Source: Laburnicola sp. R22_1
Taxonomy: Eukaryota; Ascomycota; Dothideomycetes; Pleosporales; Didymosphaeriaceae
Reading direction: 5' to 3'
Length of the DNA: 64,000 nucleotides
Assembly: GCA_014281115.1 (NCBI GenBank)
Contig: JACONQ010000002.1
Span: 372,001-436,000 of the forward strand
The notes under the pieces are model-generated. The model saw only the letters and a list, made by a program, of their open reading frames with translations. It was not told the DNA's origin and searched no databases. A program made the translations under genes and the position numbers. Below are positions 10,044-22,599 of the stretch, one piece after another (position 1 is the stretch's first letter; the number at the start of each line of letters is the position of its first letter).

Positions 10044-12418
10044 CTACTTGGCGCGAGACATGGGTCCCCAATTCTCTCGTGGGGCGACTTGGTAGCGCAC
10101 ATATTTTCCCCTGTCATGATCCTTGCCGAGTTTCTCGTCAAACCTGACATCGAAGTCGACGCCCATGTACGACGGCCGGTCTTCACGTTCACCAGTGGTT
10201 TCAGCCAAATCACTGTTTTGTCCCTTCGCCGCCTGAACCGTATTTTCACCAGTTGTGCCTGCTGCATGCAAGCTTCTGTCCAGAACTTGTCCAGGACTCA
10301 TTGGCTTGGCAGTTGTTGCAGTCTCGTTCACATCTGAACCTGCATGTTTCTTCTTGTCTGCTGATTCGAGTGCATGAGCGCTCCCTTTCGAAACAATAGC
10401 ATGTCCGGCGCTGGTCGCCTTGAGCGGATTCTTTAGTGGCGCTTTCTGGCGAACCCATTCTAGCATGACATGCCAAATGGCCCGCCACGATGCATTAGTC
10501 TTGATGGAGCCGGGTCTACAGTGACTCATTGTTACTTTGAAACCAGCATGGCGTAGAGCGCCTCGAATTGCTGCGGTAGGTGGTGCCGAACAATGAAGGA
10601 TTCTGGAGGCTGAGCTGGCGGTGAAGAAGAATGGGTGAGGATCTAGTTTCGTCGGGTCCGCCTTGGGTATCAGAGCATCTAAGCGCTCCGGCTCCTCGCT
10701 CTTGGCTGTCGCACTTTCATCGCCACAAGTCGTTTCTTCGAGCGCGGTATGGAGCATGCCTTCGATGCGGTCCATGGTAGGGTAAGTCTCACGGTCGGCC
10801 TCTTTCAACTGCGCAAGGACACGCTCGATGTATTCGGGATTATGCAGGGGTCCGCCATACATTGGACCAGCCAACTACACCGCGTTAGCGAAAGTGTTCT
10901 GGTTCATGAGATCGTACTTACATGGGTCTTGAATCCGCAATGCTCGCAGTGTTCATCTGCGGACGGACCATGGGCAAAAGAATGTTTGATAAATGTGCTA
11001 CCGTTCTTTCCTTGCTGTATTCGATGTCGAGCAAGATATTGTGTCTTTGAGGCTCCGCAACCAGCATCACAATGGTATACGAGCATAGTCTTTCCAGCAA
11101 GGAGCTTGACATCATTGGGCGACTTTCGCACCCTTACAAAGACCCGGATATAATAATCAATGGAGAGAGAGAGGAGAGGTTCGATGGCCATGCCATATCT
11201 TGCCGCAGATGAAGCGATAGCATGCAGGATGAGCCGAAGACCTCCCTCGTGACAGGAGTCACCGATTAGCGGTAGGCCGCCATACGTTGAGTACGTCTTC
11301 TCCAGATAGCCATGCGACGCGAATATGGCAGAGTCGGTGCATGTGACGCAAAGCAGGCCATCGTCATTGATAGCTTGTATAGCAGAGTCTATAAACGGAC
11401 CTGCAGTCCCATAGGGATCCAGGTCGATCACGTCGTATCCTTTCTTGTCACAGAAACTATACATGTACGCAATCGCGTTGCCCGTGTGAGCGTGGATCTT
11501 ATCCTCGAGCTTGTTATGCTTGACGTTTAGCACTATAGATTGGGTCGCGTTTTCCGACAGATCGTTGGCGGTGATGGAAGTTGCGAAGGGCATTTCGGTC
11601 GCATATCGCAGGGCACGAAGGCCGGTAGCGGAGAGGGCGTCTAAGATGGTGAATTGCGGTGTCCACGTCGGCCGGTTGGAAGGAGGGTCGGCTATGGTCG
11701 CAGCAACGCTCGGGTCGTCTGTCCCGGCCATCGGCGCGTCAGCGTTATCATGCACGCTTTTCCGTCTTTTTGCGGCCGTCTCTTCCGCGTGTGTAGGATC
11801 CTCGCCATCGTCTAGCTTTCGCTTCTTCGCCGAGGCACCTTCGGTCTGAGGCACAGCATCTTGCTCCTTGTGATCCCCGCCATTCTGGACCGGCTTCTTC
11901 TTCTTCTTTCCATCTGCCTTCTTCTTCTGCTGTTCATGCCTCTCCTGTTTCCGCAATATCGAATCCTCGCCGAATGTTTTGATAGCCAACACGCTCAAGT
12001 CACGGTTGAACTGTTGTATCGGGTTGTAGAAGACCTGCTGTTTCCGTGTGTCCTCCTTCGACATGCGTGGATCGGTTGAGGTGGGTATGTCGTGGGGTAC
12101 AAGGATGTGCGCCAGCCCTTCCTTGATGGTGGTATATTGGGCCCCGTCATGCTGAATGCTCTGGCCCGCCTGTGGCAGGGCGTCTATGGTGGCGGCTTGT
12201 GTCGTCGCCATCCTCGCGTGTACCATGTGCGAGGTCGCCCGTGGGAAATCGTGTATGGCGCGTCGGAGAGAGCTATCGGTGGCCCATGGTCTCGGTAAGC
12301 TGCGACGGGCTGGTAGCGCACATAGAATATAGACGCGAGTCAGGTGGGCGGCCAGTTCCAGCTTACTGTAGGCGCAGTGGATGGTAGAGAACAGAGACCA
12401 CGGCGAGGGAATGACCAT
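10044..12418 (-). CDS. TRM1: tRNA (guanine26-N2)-dimethyltransferase
   Basis: Two exons on the minus strand: 10922-12418 and 10044-10874. They are joined in phase 0 by a 47-bp intron (10875-10921, GTAAGT to GTGTAG). The product is about 775 residues. Trm1 makes m2,2G at position 26 of tRNAs, using S-adenosylmethionine. Visible signatures are YNPIQQFNRDLSV near the N-terminus, the SAM-fold segment ILDALSATGLRALRYA, the catalytic DVIDLDPYGTAGPFIDSA, CVTCTDSA, a Cys cluster (CDAGCG ... CEHCGFKTH), and the C-terminal LAGPMYGGPLHNPEYIE and PHPFFFT with SIKTNA. A Lys-rich insert (about residues 155-230, KKKKK and AKKRKLDD) looks like a nuclear signal. The first ATG (12418) adds an Arg-rich, acid-poor leader; in-frame ATGs at 12226 and 12211 would omit it. 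That fits the known dual mitochondrial/nuclear targeting of yeast Trm1. The gene is intact. It is divergent from the 12811 gene. Confidence 0.93.
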
Positions 12419-12810
12419 GTGTGTGCACTGTGCGTGGGCGCTCTTAGAGCTCCCAAACTTTTTTTAGCACCATGTTAACAGGAGGCAGCTTGCCCGTAGC
12501 GTCTTGGCAAGACGCCCATCACCACTCGACAGGGACATCGAAGCAACCTGCGAGAGTTGTTGGCATTCATGTTCAAACGGAGTCCTCTGCCAAAAAAGCT
12601 TCCGGCCTTCTCTGGACACAGAGTTGGCCTTTGCTTGGTGTCGTGAATCTGACATGCGGCGATAATACGACTGCTGCCTAGAGTAGCCCCCAAAGCAGCA
12701 AGCGTCTGACACCCCAAGGGGCACAAAAGGCCCAGTAACCCCTCGCTCTCTGATTTTCTCTGTAGAACTCCCGCCTCTCTGCCTTCGTCTTTGATGCCAC
12801 CGTGGTGACA
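12419..12810. promoter_or_regulatory. bidirectional intergenic region between TRM1 and the PPxY membrane protein
   Basis: 392 bp between two divergent start codons, with no separate gene. It must carry both promoters; no single motif stands out. Confidence 0.5.
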
Positions 12811-14111
12811 ATGGGTAACCCTACGCCCACGCCTCCGCCGTACCGCGATGGCCCCGACTCCGTTTCACTACTCACCACGCCCGAGGACTACACCTACGGC
12901 GATGCGCCTGAAATTACCGACTTGCCTCCCCCGTATGTCGCCAGCCAGAGTTCGAGCTCTGTTGCTACGGGCGCACCCGTCCGGCATGTGCAACCTCCAA
13001 ACCCGTGGCAATCACGCCCTGTAGTCGCGGGACGGTGTGACTACAGCCGCAACGTGCAAGTGCTGGAGACTCGGACATTGAGCGATCCGAGATACGACAC
13101 GGATCCAGTATACCTCGAGGAAGGCATCCGCTCGCTTGCTCGAGAGGCGCCCTTCCCATTGGTGATTCTCGTGGGCACGCATAGGGAGACCGTAAGGCGG
13201 GGCGATAAGAAAGAGACGAAACATATCACCGACTTCCGCATCGTCATGGATCTCCAGCAATATTTGCGGAGGAACTTCGATCCCAACGACGTGTCCCAGA
13301 TGACGCTTAGGACTGTAGAAAATATGGAGAAAACGTATCGTGGGACCATTCGAAAGCATCGCGCTCCAGGATTCAAGCAGGACATCGAGGTTGGCCCTCC
13401 AAAGCCGGAGCTCAATGAGTGGTGTCATCTGTATTGCGCATCGCCGAGGATGTTGAAAATATTCCGTCTACGTCGCGTGGTACGTAAACTCAGCTCAAGG
13501 CACACTGTGCTTGCTTTTATTGACTTCAATTCCTTCTCTAGGTAACTGGCTTCGATCAAGACTACCTGAAAAAACGTATTGAAGGCCTCGTCCGCAGCAC
13601 TAACTATCGAGGCCACATCAGTGTGACTTTCCCCATTGAAAACAGGAACGTCGACATATACACATCGAATCGCATCAACCACTGGCGCTTAAGGACGTGG
13701 ATACGCTGGGTTTTCTACCTGACCTTCCTCTGGATCTTTACCTGGCCCCTTCTTCATTTTGCGACCAGACGTTACTCCATCGTACGTGCGGAATGGCCTT
13801 GGTCATTCGCCGATACGCATGGCAACAAGAGTTATACCACGGTTAGCGAGGAGCAATGGTTCGACAAATGGAAAGTAGGCATCAGACGTCTTGTATTGGA
13901 TCGCTTCCAGGGCGAGGCGAGTGACGAGGTCCTAGCTGGGGTTGCTGCTAGACCAGAAGATCCGCCCATGCCGGGGACTGTGCGCACTGGACACGAAGGT
14001 GTAGACACTACCGTTAATTTGCTGACCCAGGGTTTCCAAGTCGCTCGTGCTCTCTCGCAAGGAAACAATCTCGAACGCGGCATTCAAAGCGGATGGGGTT
14101 ATGATTTCTGA
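12811..14111 (+). CDS. conserved-type fungal membrane protein with PPxY motifs, function unknown
   Basis: Two exons (12811-13479 and 13542-14111) separated by a 62-bp intron (GTACGT to TCTCTAG) in phase 0, giving about 412 residues. The start is the ATG of MGNPTPTPPPYRD. Two PPPY motifs (about residues 8-11 and 39-42) could bind WW domains such as those of Rsp5-type ubiquitin ligases. A soluble region follows (YLEEGIRSLAREAPFPLVI, TDFRIVMDLQQYL). The second exon holds an Arg-rich flank and a hydrophobic segment (WIRWVFYLTFLWIFTWPLL) that is one membrane span or a hairpin, then RAEWPWSF and SEEQWFDKW. The Gly/Gln-rich tail ends GWGYDF. Homologous-looking proteins are often given vague 'transporter' names; nothing here supports that. 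A role in ubiquitin-linked sorting is only inferred from the PY motifs. Confidence 0.75.
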
Positions 14112-14620
14112 CAGTCGGCGGTAACATGCATGACGAATCACCTCTTCTTACTCCTTCGCATTTCCGCTTACGGCCTCTTCTAACTGCGGTCAGCATAAGC
14201 AGGTATATGGGTCGCAAACAGTGGTCTCTGGCGATAAGGTCAGTGCATGCGTGAGGACACGTACTGAAGAATATATGTCGGCAATCTTCGAGTGCCCGCA
14301 TGTCCTCATCTCTTCCACATCTGTCTTTTGGAGACTATTTCCCGCTGTCCGAACGATCTTTTTTTTCAATATTTCCCTGGTTGTTTCTGGCGTCGTCGGT
14401 GCATACTCGCGCAACCAAACAATGCTCCTGTGGGATGCTACGAAAGCCCCGCGCAAGTGAGATCGTATGTAACCCTATAACTGCTCAACTCTATTTTATT
14501 TATATCACCCGTAAAACTCCGTACCTGCTTACAGGATTTGATGCTTTCCTCCTTGTCAGCAGAATGCCAGCCGCAGATCATTGCTTACATTAGGATTAAT
14601 ATATTGCCATAGGCTATAGC
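14112..14620. other. intergenic up to the AT-block boundary
   Basis: No supported gene. Composition changes sharply to more than 70% A+T by eye just after 14620. Confidence 0.5.
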
Positions 14621-14621
14621 A

Positions 14622-16846
14622 ATTACATCAGGAAAGTTTTTCCAGAGAGGCTGCTCAACCGTGCGCAGATGTGCGCATCTGTGCGCATTTTTGCACAGGC
14701 AATTTGCTAGCACAAAAATGCTTAGAGATGCGCAGACATGCGCAGACTTGCGCAAATGTGCACAAATAGTCTAAATAAGTAATTTTTTAAAGCTCTATAA
14801 CTTTTTTACTAGTAAAGCTATAATTTTAATTTTTTAATAGATTTATAGAGACAATACTAGTCTTTAATTATTTAATTTAAAATTACTATTTTTATTACAT
14901 AATTAGTTAGTAATTAATAAAAACTCATTATTTTGCTAGTTATTATATATATTACGTAATATTATTATATAAATATATAGTACTAATAATATAGTATATA
15001 AAATTTTAAAAAAGTTTTAATAAAAATAAAGTAGTTAAAAAGTTATTAAAGTTTATACTTTTTAAAATAGTGTTCTTTGCTAAGCCACTAATTTTCGCCT
15101 AATCTAATTCTTTTAAATAATTATAAAACTATATTTTTTCTATTTTTAAACCTACAAAACCTAGAATTTAGAGTTATATAGAAGTTCTATATAATACGCT
15201 AGTAATTACAATCTAGTAAGAGACTTTAACTTTATACTTTAAGATTTTTTTTTAAAAGCTTACTAAGCTTTTTTTTAAATTCTAGTTAATTAAAGAGCTA
15301 TTATAAAGAATACTTCGGGCACATTCTATATATAGTATAACGCTATAAGAGAAAGCTATAGGTGTACTAAAAAAACGCTATAAACTAGGGTAAAGTAATA
15401 AGACTAGTTTAATAACTATTTAGAAATACTATTTATAAGCATATGCAAATTAGCTAGCCCCTTATAATAGAGTTAATTATAAGCTGCATTATAGTTTATA
15501 GGTATTAAAGTTAATAATAATAATATAACGCGGCTGCCTATACACAAAGTATAAAAATTCGCTACTAGATTAAGTATTTATCCACTCTTATATATAGAGT
15601 ATATTATTGCGTAAGACCTTAAGGTTATAATCTAATACGTATAGCTATTCCTTACCTTAATAATACTATTACTACTAGGTAGGTAGTTATATATCTATAT
15701 ATATATAATAAGAAAAATAATAATAATAATAATAATAGAGCTAGCTAGAATTAGTATTACAAAGGTTAAACACCTAATATTACTAACTATATAGTAGTAG
15801 AATATAAGTAGTGCAGTAAATAAATTGCCTTAGCTAGTTTATTAGAGTCCTACTATCTAAATAAGTATATAGGAACTATACGCATAGAATTTAACTTATA
15901 GCTTACTTTCTACTAGTTTAGCTACCTTATACTTAGCTATATTAATAAGGGTTACTAGATATATTTTTAAAGGTAATAGAAGAGGATAGGCAAAGGCTAT
16001 AAGAGGCTCTAGAATAACTAAATAAGACTATATAATCTAGAGAAGCTATAGTGTAATTATAAAAGTAGAATTTATATAAAATAGCTATAAAAGGTATTAG
16101 GTATATATAGGTGCACACTTATCCTATAGAATTTCTATAGAAGATAGGTAGAGTAATACTAGATGTCTAGAGGTGAATAGGTTATTAGTAGAGGATAGTA
16201 GGATGCTATTTAGTATTAGGAGTAGGGAGCGCGCGCGCAATTTATTATATATTATAATAGTCGTAGTAGTGGTAGTAGAGCGTGCGTATAGTAGGTTGTA
16301 AATTGTCTAGTAATATAGTAAAAGGTTAAAAGGTAAAAGTTAATTATCTAGTAAGGTAGTAAGTAGGTAAGCAGGTTAGGATATTATTATTATAAGTTAT
16401 TATCTTAAAAGCTAGGAAGAGAAACGCTAGTAAAACTTTAACGCGCTCTCGATCCTAGGGCTTAGTGCGCATATAATATAATATTATATAATATTACGCA
16501 GGCGCTAGTAACGTAATAAAAAAACGTAGTAATAAACCATAGGAGGCTACTTAAAAACTAATAAGTAAAGGCAGTTTATACTCCTGCCTAGGAGGGAATT
16601 AAAGAGCTTTATTTGCTAATTAATTAGTATTATTTTAATAGTATAGGTGCTATAGGTACTCTAGGTGCCCTAGGTGCACTAGCGGCATAGGTGTGCATCT
16701 TTACGCAACTTTACACATATGCATACTAAAAATAAAGTAGTATTATAGATGCGCTTAGAGCGCTTTTAGTGTATAGATGTGCGCAGAGCTGCCTAGGTGC
16801 TATAGGTATGCACGCGCGCTTAAAATTTTTCCTAATATAGTTATGT
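14622..16846. repeat. boundary element with TGCGCA-rich inverted ends (putative TIR transposon relic)
   Basis: The left end (ACATCAGGAAAG, then repeated GTGCGCAGATGTGCGCAT) and the right end (around 16740-16837, with ATGTGCGCAGAGC and finally TTTTTCCTAATA) are in inverted orientation. They carry the same TGCGCA/TGTGCA-type subterminal motifs. A family B element (15300-16596) is nested inside. No transposase frame is readable. Assignment to a superfamily (hAT or Mutator-like) is not possible, and the exact ends are uncertain. Confidence 0.4.
15300..16596 (+). mobile_element. family B element, copy 1 (1.3 kb)
   Basis: Flanked by a perfect 12-bp direct repeat AATTAAAGAGCT (15288-15299 and 16597-16608), taken as the target-site duplication. 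The right end carries the CTCCTGCCTAGGAG hairpin typical of the family. The copy is strongly RIP-mutated. It holds the same relic reading frame seen in the 44141 copy. No reverse transcriptase, transposase or long terminal repeat is visible. Confidence 0.65.
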
Positions 16847-16882
16847 TTTAGCGAATAAACAACTAGGTATTTAATATAGTGT

Positions 16883-16994
16883 TAATTTATCTACCTAGGA
16901 GTAGGTTAATAAAGGCTTTTATCTTAAATAATATAATAAAAAAACCAGAGCCCTCTGTTTAGTAATTAAAAAGAGCGTAAAAAGGGGAGGTATT
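16883..16994 (+). repeat. family A terminus, interrupted by the Gypsy element
   Basis: RIP-mutated copy of the family A end (TCTACCTAGGAGTAGG, AATAAAGGCTTTTATC, TTTAGTAATTAAAAAGAGCG). The Gypsy element inserted right after it, at GTATT (16990-16994). Confidence 0.6.
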
Positions 16995-17187
16995 TGTCAT
17001 GGATCCATAGCGGCACCTGGCTCGGAACCTAGAATAACGTTAATCTGGCGCTAGGCCCAATTCGGCCACTAGCGCGATAGCACCCATAAGGTGCTGCCTT
17101 TTTGCCTACCTACTTAGTATAGTAGTATTTTATATACTAGAAATTAACTTACTTTTATTCTAACTATTGTGGGCCTAAACCCTTATA
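16995..17187 (+). repeat. 5' LTR of the Gypsy element
   Basis: 193 bp. It begins TGTCATGGATCC and ends CCCTTATA, where the expected terminal CA has become TA. It contains a 28-bp imperfect palindrome at 17048-17075 (arms GCGCTAG and CTAGCGC). Confidence 0.9.
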
Positions 17188-17699
17188 CTATACTACTATT
17201 ACTTTTTCTAGGGATCTAGCTATAATAGGCTCACCACTAGAGTGCTAGCAAATTAGAGAATTACGTGTTAATAAATTAGACATCTTCTGTAATTGTGTAG
17301 TAGGCCTAGAAGTGGGGCGTAGTGGTGTGCATACGGATTAGATTACTAATAATAATAGTAACAATAATAATATGTAGAAACTTAACAACTAAGGGCATAC
17401 TCTCTCTTATGATTAGTTAGTAGAGAAAGACTATAGAGAGTAGGTAGGTAGTAGGGCTAGACACGTGAGTTAACGCGTATGCTACTACAAAACACCTATA
17501 GTAAGTACGCCGCTTAAAGAGGACCTAGCCTCCTCTACTACTATATTAGTATATAGTGTTTTATAGTAATAGTAGTAATATCTAGAGTAAGCTAGCAGAA
17601 TAGACATTTATAAAAATTTGGCTAGCGACTTTATTATAACTCTGCCTAAGGCGTAAGATTGTACCTTATCTAAAATTACCAATCTTCTATATTACCATA

Positions 17700-20230
17700 G
17701 TATAAATTCTAATTATCCTCGCCTAAGTAGTAAATATAATAAGCATGGACGACTCTACGCACCTTTGTTGTCCATGCCTAGAGAATTTTATTCTAATACT
17801 CTAACTTCTTAACCTTAAACTAGAACTGTGGATAACCTTAGCAACTTTACACCCTCTTTTATAAAGACATTTGCCTAATAATAAAAATAAGCAGATATAT
17901 AAGAATCTACAACAATTACTAGTAATTTATAATCTTAATTACAACCTATTATCCTAGCTCTAAATCCTTACGCCTAATTAGCGCTTTAAGGCCCTAATAT
18001 TTAGCATATCTAACTTTCCTAAAATCTATCTTAGTTCTTTAACACCTCTACTAATATTATTAATAATATATTTAATATATTAAAATTGGCAAGATAGTCT
18101 AACAAATCCTACAAAGGTCGCTAAGTTACTATTTAGACGTCGCAGAAATTCCCTAACTATAGCCACTAATCTAAGAGAGACTAGAGATTTTCTGCCTCTT
18201 TGCATTCAAAATCCAACAGCTATAGCCTAGGCAATTTATAGATATCTAAGAAGACGTTACTCCTACAAATTTATTTTAAATTTCCGCCTTCCCTTACGCG
18301 CGATAAATAATAACGCACCTCTTTAAGGGCTTTAAACTAATTTGTGGAAGCCTATAGGCCTATTAATAATAAAGGAGAGCTGAGCTATAATATAGAAGTC
18401 TAATACAAAGATACTTAAGGAGAATGGGTAAAAAAGATATTTTGACTAACTAATATAGCCAAGTTTGTGAAAGACGTATAAGCTTACCCTAATACCTAGT
18501 TTAATATTATTATAAAGTGTGCTAAGTCTAATAAGCAACTAGCCAAGAAACTCTCTTAGCTTAACGCACTAGAGGTCACATTTTAGCAGTTATAAAATGC
18601 CTATAACACAGCTAGTAGCACTAACCTAGAAGCTTATAAGCAATTATAATAAGCTTATAATACTCTATTAGATACCTACTATTAGTAAGGCGTAGACTTA
18701 GCTACTACTAAGAAGAACTTTAAAGACATGCAAACTCGCGTTTAACAGGTTACCTAAGTTAGACAAAAACTATAGGTAAAGTATAATAATACTATTAAAG
18801 CGAATAAGAACGCTTCTATAAAGCTTTATAACCTTAAGGCCAATTATTAGTATGCTATTTAAGACACTTAATAGTCTAAAGAAGAATTTTAACAACTATA
18901 AAGATATGCTTAGCAGTTTAAGTGTTAAGCGCAAATGGCCAAACAAGCTACGTACGCTACTAAAAACAAACTTAGGTCCCTAAGAGCTTAGACACGCTCA
19001 CTATATAACGTATTAGGACATAGTTAATCTCTTCCATATAACTAGTTTAATAAATTACTAACTTCTTATAAGTATAGGCGTGCGCGTTCTTTACAACAAA
19101 ATATCTATACCCTAAATAGTAATTCTACTCTTAACTACCATTCTACTAGTATAATATATAGTTGCTTTACGCAAATGCAACCTACTAAAAAACTCTTTTA
19201 TAATAACCTTTATAACTACTATAACTATTATAATAAGCGTAAAGATATATATAACTAATACAACTAACGTAAAGATTAAGACTAACGTAATAACTAAGAC
19301 TAGCGCAATAACAACTATAAATATTAGAAGACTTAAGACCCACGTAATAAGCAACTCTTTAGCGCCTCTCACATATTAGTTAGAACTACTAGCGGCTTAT
19401 ATTATAAGGCCCCAGAAATAGAGTCCTTTAGTAATAAAAATAAGAAGAATTATAAGCGTTAGCAAATTACTATAGTTAACAAGACAATTACGCTCTTATT
19501 AGAGGAATATAAAGTCTATAACGTTTACTATTTTATTAAAGATAACACCTAGAACCTTATCTATCTAATCCTAAGTTTAATTAATATATTAAAGGATCTA
19601 CTAAAGCCCTTAGATAAGACGTATATATCCTACAATCAAATTATAAAAGCTAAACAGAAGCTTTATAACAATACGTTATAATAGAAGCGTGGCGAGACAT
19701 TTGCGTAGTGGCAAGGGCGATTTCTCTCTATTATTAACTTACTTTCTATAGACAAGATGGGTAAAGTTCAATATGCCTAACGTCTTATAGACAGCTGTCT
19801 CGCCCGCTAGTTTAATACTAAATAAGAGCTTAATAGCCTTTATAGCCCGCGTACGTTAACTCTACTAGTATAATTTGGATATTAATAGTCAACTACATTT
19901 AGGACCTAAGAAGTTAATAATATTATCTAGTAAAGATACTAGCTGTAAGCGTTCCCTAAGCAACTATTTCTTAGCGCAAAAGAACAGGGCCCCCTAAGCG
20001 CTTACCCACAAATAAATAACTAAGAAATATAATTATATAAGTAAACTAGGTCTTTACTTTAAATGTAGTAAGCTAGAACACATAACGCGTAATAAGACTA
20101 CACTCTACAAAGACAAAGACTTCGTTCCTTTAAAAAATATCCTCGCTTTGGCCTTCGCTATAAATGCGTACGTAGAAGACACATAAGATAAGAATAGCAA
20201 CAAATTTTAATATAAATTAACTACTAACAA
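17700..20230 (+). pseudogene. Gypsy gag relic
   Basis: Plus-strand relic frame with many TAA/TAG at former Gln codons. It is rich in Gln, Lys, Asn and Tyr with a long heptad-like region (about 18450-19000), and a basic Asn/Gln/Tyr/Arg stretch (about 19200-19340). A degenerate zinc knuckle lies near 20060 (FKCSKLEHITRN), in which the first and last Cys of a CCHC box are gone. This matches a Gag nucleocapsid. It is noncoding now. Confidence 0.65.
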
Positions 20231-20329
20231 GGATAAGTTAGAAAATAAGAGACTCCTAAACTAAACTATAATTAGGAGCAACAATAGCGTAAAACTTAAC
20301 AAGAAATCTAGCAGACTATCTAGCACCTA

Positions 20330-22560
20330 GAAGCCGCACCTAAGTATAATAGTCTTAATAAGCCCATAGTTATACACGCTATATCTACCATCGCGTTAAA
20401 TATGTCTTCTATACTAGACGCCACCTATTAACTAGAATTTAACTATTATATTAAGCTCTCTCTAGCCTAAAAATGGCTCCGCGCACTTAGCTTAGTGGAT
20501 ATAAAAGTCACTACCTATTTTATTTATTAACAAGTTGTTAAATAACACTAGCTTAAAGAAATTGCTTCGGAATAACTAGTCAGCCTAGCTCTAGCTAACA
20601 GCAATCCTTATATTAAGCTTCGCACTATAGTAGAGATCACAATTAAGTATAGATCTTATACTAGCCTAGTGCTATACTATATCACTAAAATTAATAAGTT
20701 TAACGTGTTATAAGGGATGAATTGGATAGACCACTATTTACCAATCCCCTCTTTTAGAGAAACCTATTCATTAAGCTTTAAATTACCACATTGCCTAGTA
20801 AACTATTTAGATAGCGCGCTGCCTAAAAAGATTTATAATAATAAACTACCAGATAGTATAACGCGTAAGAAGACAGCAAAGAATAGAATTAACGCTATTT
20901 TAGACTATGTAGCCGCAATAATAATCGCTAGGAATCCTGACTCTATTATTTTCATTAAGCCACACCACTAGGAATGACTAGAATTATTAGATCCTAGTGG
21001 GGAAGAATCAGATAAGAAAAGTCTATAAGAACACATTATTGCCAACCTCTGCGCTGCTTAGTACTATATAGTATTAAATACCAACTTTAAAAAGTATATA
21101 AGGAAACTAGAAAAGCTCGCAATTACTAGAGAAGAAATTATTAAGCTATTGCCACTATTTCTAGTTAATCTGGCTTATAGATTCAATCCCAAGGAAGCTA
21201 ATAAACTACCTCTACATTGACCTAGAGTGGACCATGCCATTAATCTAAATCCAGAGGCCATAGTACCATATCCTAAGATATATAGGTTAACCCGCAAGGA
21301 ATATAGAGTAGTGAAGATATATATTAATAAGATATTAGGCAAAAATTTTATTCGCCCAAGCAGCTTACCTTATACCGCGCCTATACTGTGCGTTAAGAAA
21401 CCTAAAAGGGGACTGCGGATTTGTGTTAATTACAGCGCCTTAAATAAGGCAACAAAGAAGAACTAAAACGCTCCACTCTTAATTAAGGAGACTATAGCAC
21501 AACTAACAAAAGCACAAATTATAAATATTATTAACGTAATAGTCGCTTTTAACACTATACAAGTTAAGGAGGGTAATAAGGAAAAAACAGCTTTCTTAAC
21601 CCACTATGGCCTTTATAAGTACCTAGTTATGCTATTTAAGTTATATAATACCCTAGGGACCTTTTAATCTTATATTAATAACGTTCTAAAAGAATATCTA
21701 AATGACTTCTATACTGCGTATCTAGATAACGTACTTATTTATTCTAATAATATGAATAAGTATAAGACACATATCTAAACAGTAATTAAGAAGCTTGTTA
21801 ACACTAGACTGTTCTTAGATATCTATAAGTCACAATTTAAGGTTAAATGCGTTAAGTACTTAGGACTTATCCTAATCACAGATAGTATTAAGATGGACCC
21901 CACCAAGGTTAGCACAATATAAGAATGGCAACTGCTACGCAGTGTTAAAGATATATAGGCCTTTCTGGGATTCGCAAACTTCTATTGCTAGTTTATCCTA
22001 GGATTTAGCCAGCTCGCACAACTACTCACAGAGCTAACTAAGAAATTAGATACCTAGACTAAAGTATTTCTATTAGCAACTAACTCTACAGCCGTCTAAG
22101 CCTTTAAACAACTTAAATAAGCCTTTACACGCGCACCTATACTCGCCCACTTTAATACTAACTTAGAGACCTAGTTAGAGACAGACGCGTCTAACCTTAT
22201 TACTACTATAGTCTTATCACAAATGCATAACAGCGTATAAAAACCTATTATCTTTCTATTTTATAAGATAAACCTAGCTAAGTGCAACTATGAGATTTAT
22301 AATAAGGAGTTGCTCGCAATTATGCGCGCATTTAAGGAATGGCATTTTAAGCTATTAGGCACAAAATTGCCTATTAACATTATATTAGACCACTCAGCGT
22401 TGTGCTACTTTATGACTAATAAGAGACTAAATTGCTAATAAGCACAATAGGCTAAATTCCTCTTAGAGTTTAACTTCCTTATTAGATACAGACTAGGTAA
22501 CTAAGATACTAAGCCAAACACTTTAACTAGGCGTCCTAGCAATCTCTCTAAGGGCGCAAA
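20330..22560 (+). pseudogene. Gypsy protease, reverse transcriptase and RNase H relic
   Basis: A degenerate aspartic protease site (LVDIKVTTYFI, the place of DSGA) is followed by GMNWIDHYLPI. Reverse transcriptase follows: LRICVNYSALNKATKKN at about 21415-21465, FNTIQV, and YLDNVLIYS near 21717, where the second catalytic Asp of YxDD is Asn. Then FLGFANFYC. RNase H follows with ETDASN near 22170, YEIYNKELLAI and ILDHSALCYF. Open segments are short. The domain order is that of Ty3/Gypsy pol. Confidence 0.85.
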
Positions 22561-22599
22561 TAATAAATAACGTTAACACTAAGTCTAAATAATCCTTAA

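Noticed and set aside
19112..19372. 86-codon Val/Ile-rich minus-strand frame
   Set aside because: Antisense of the Asn/Tyr/Arg-rich Gypsy gag relic; an effect of RIP composition.
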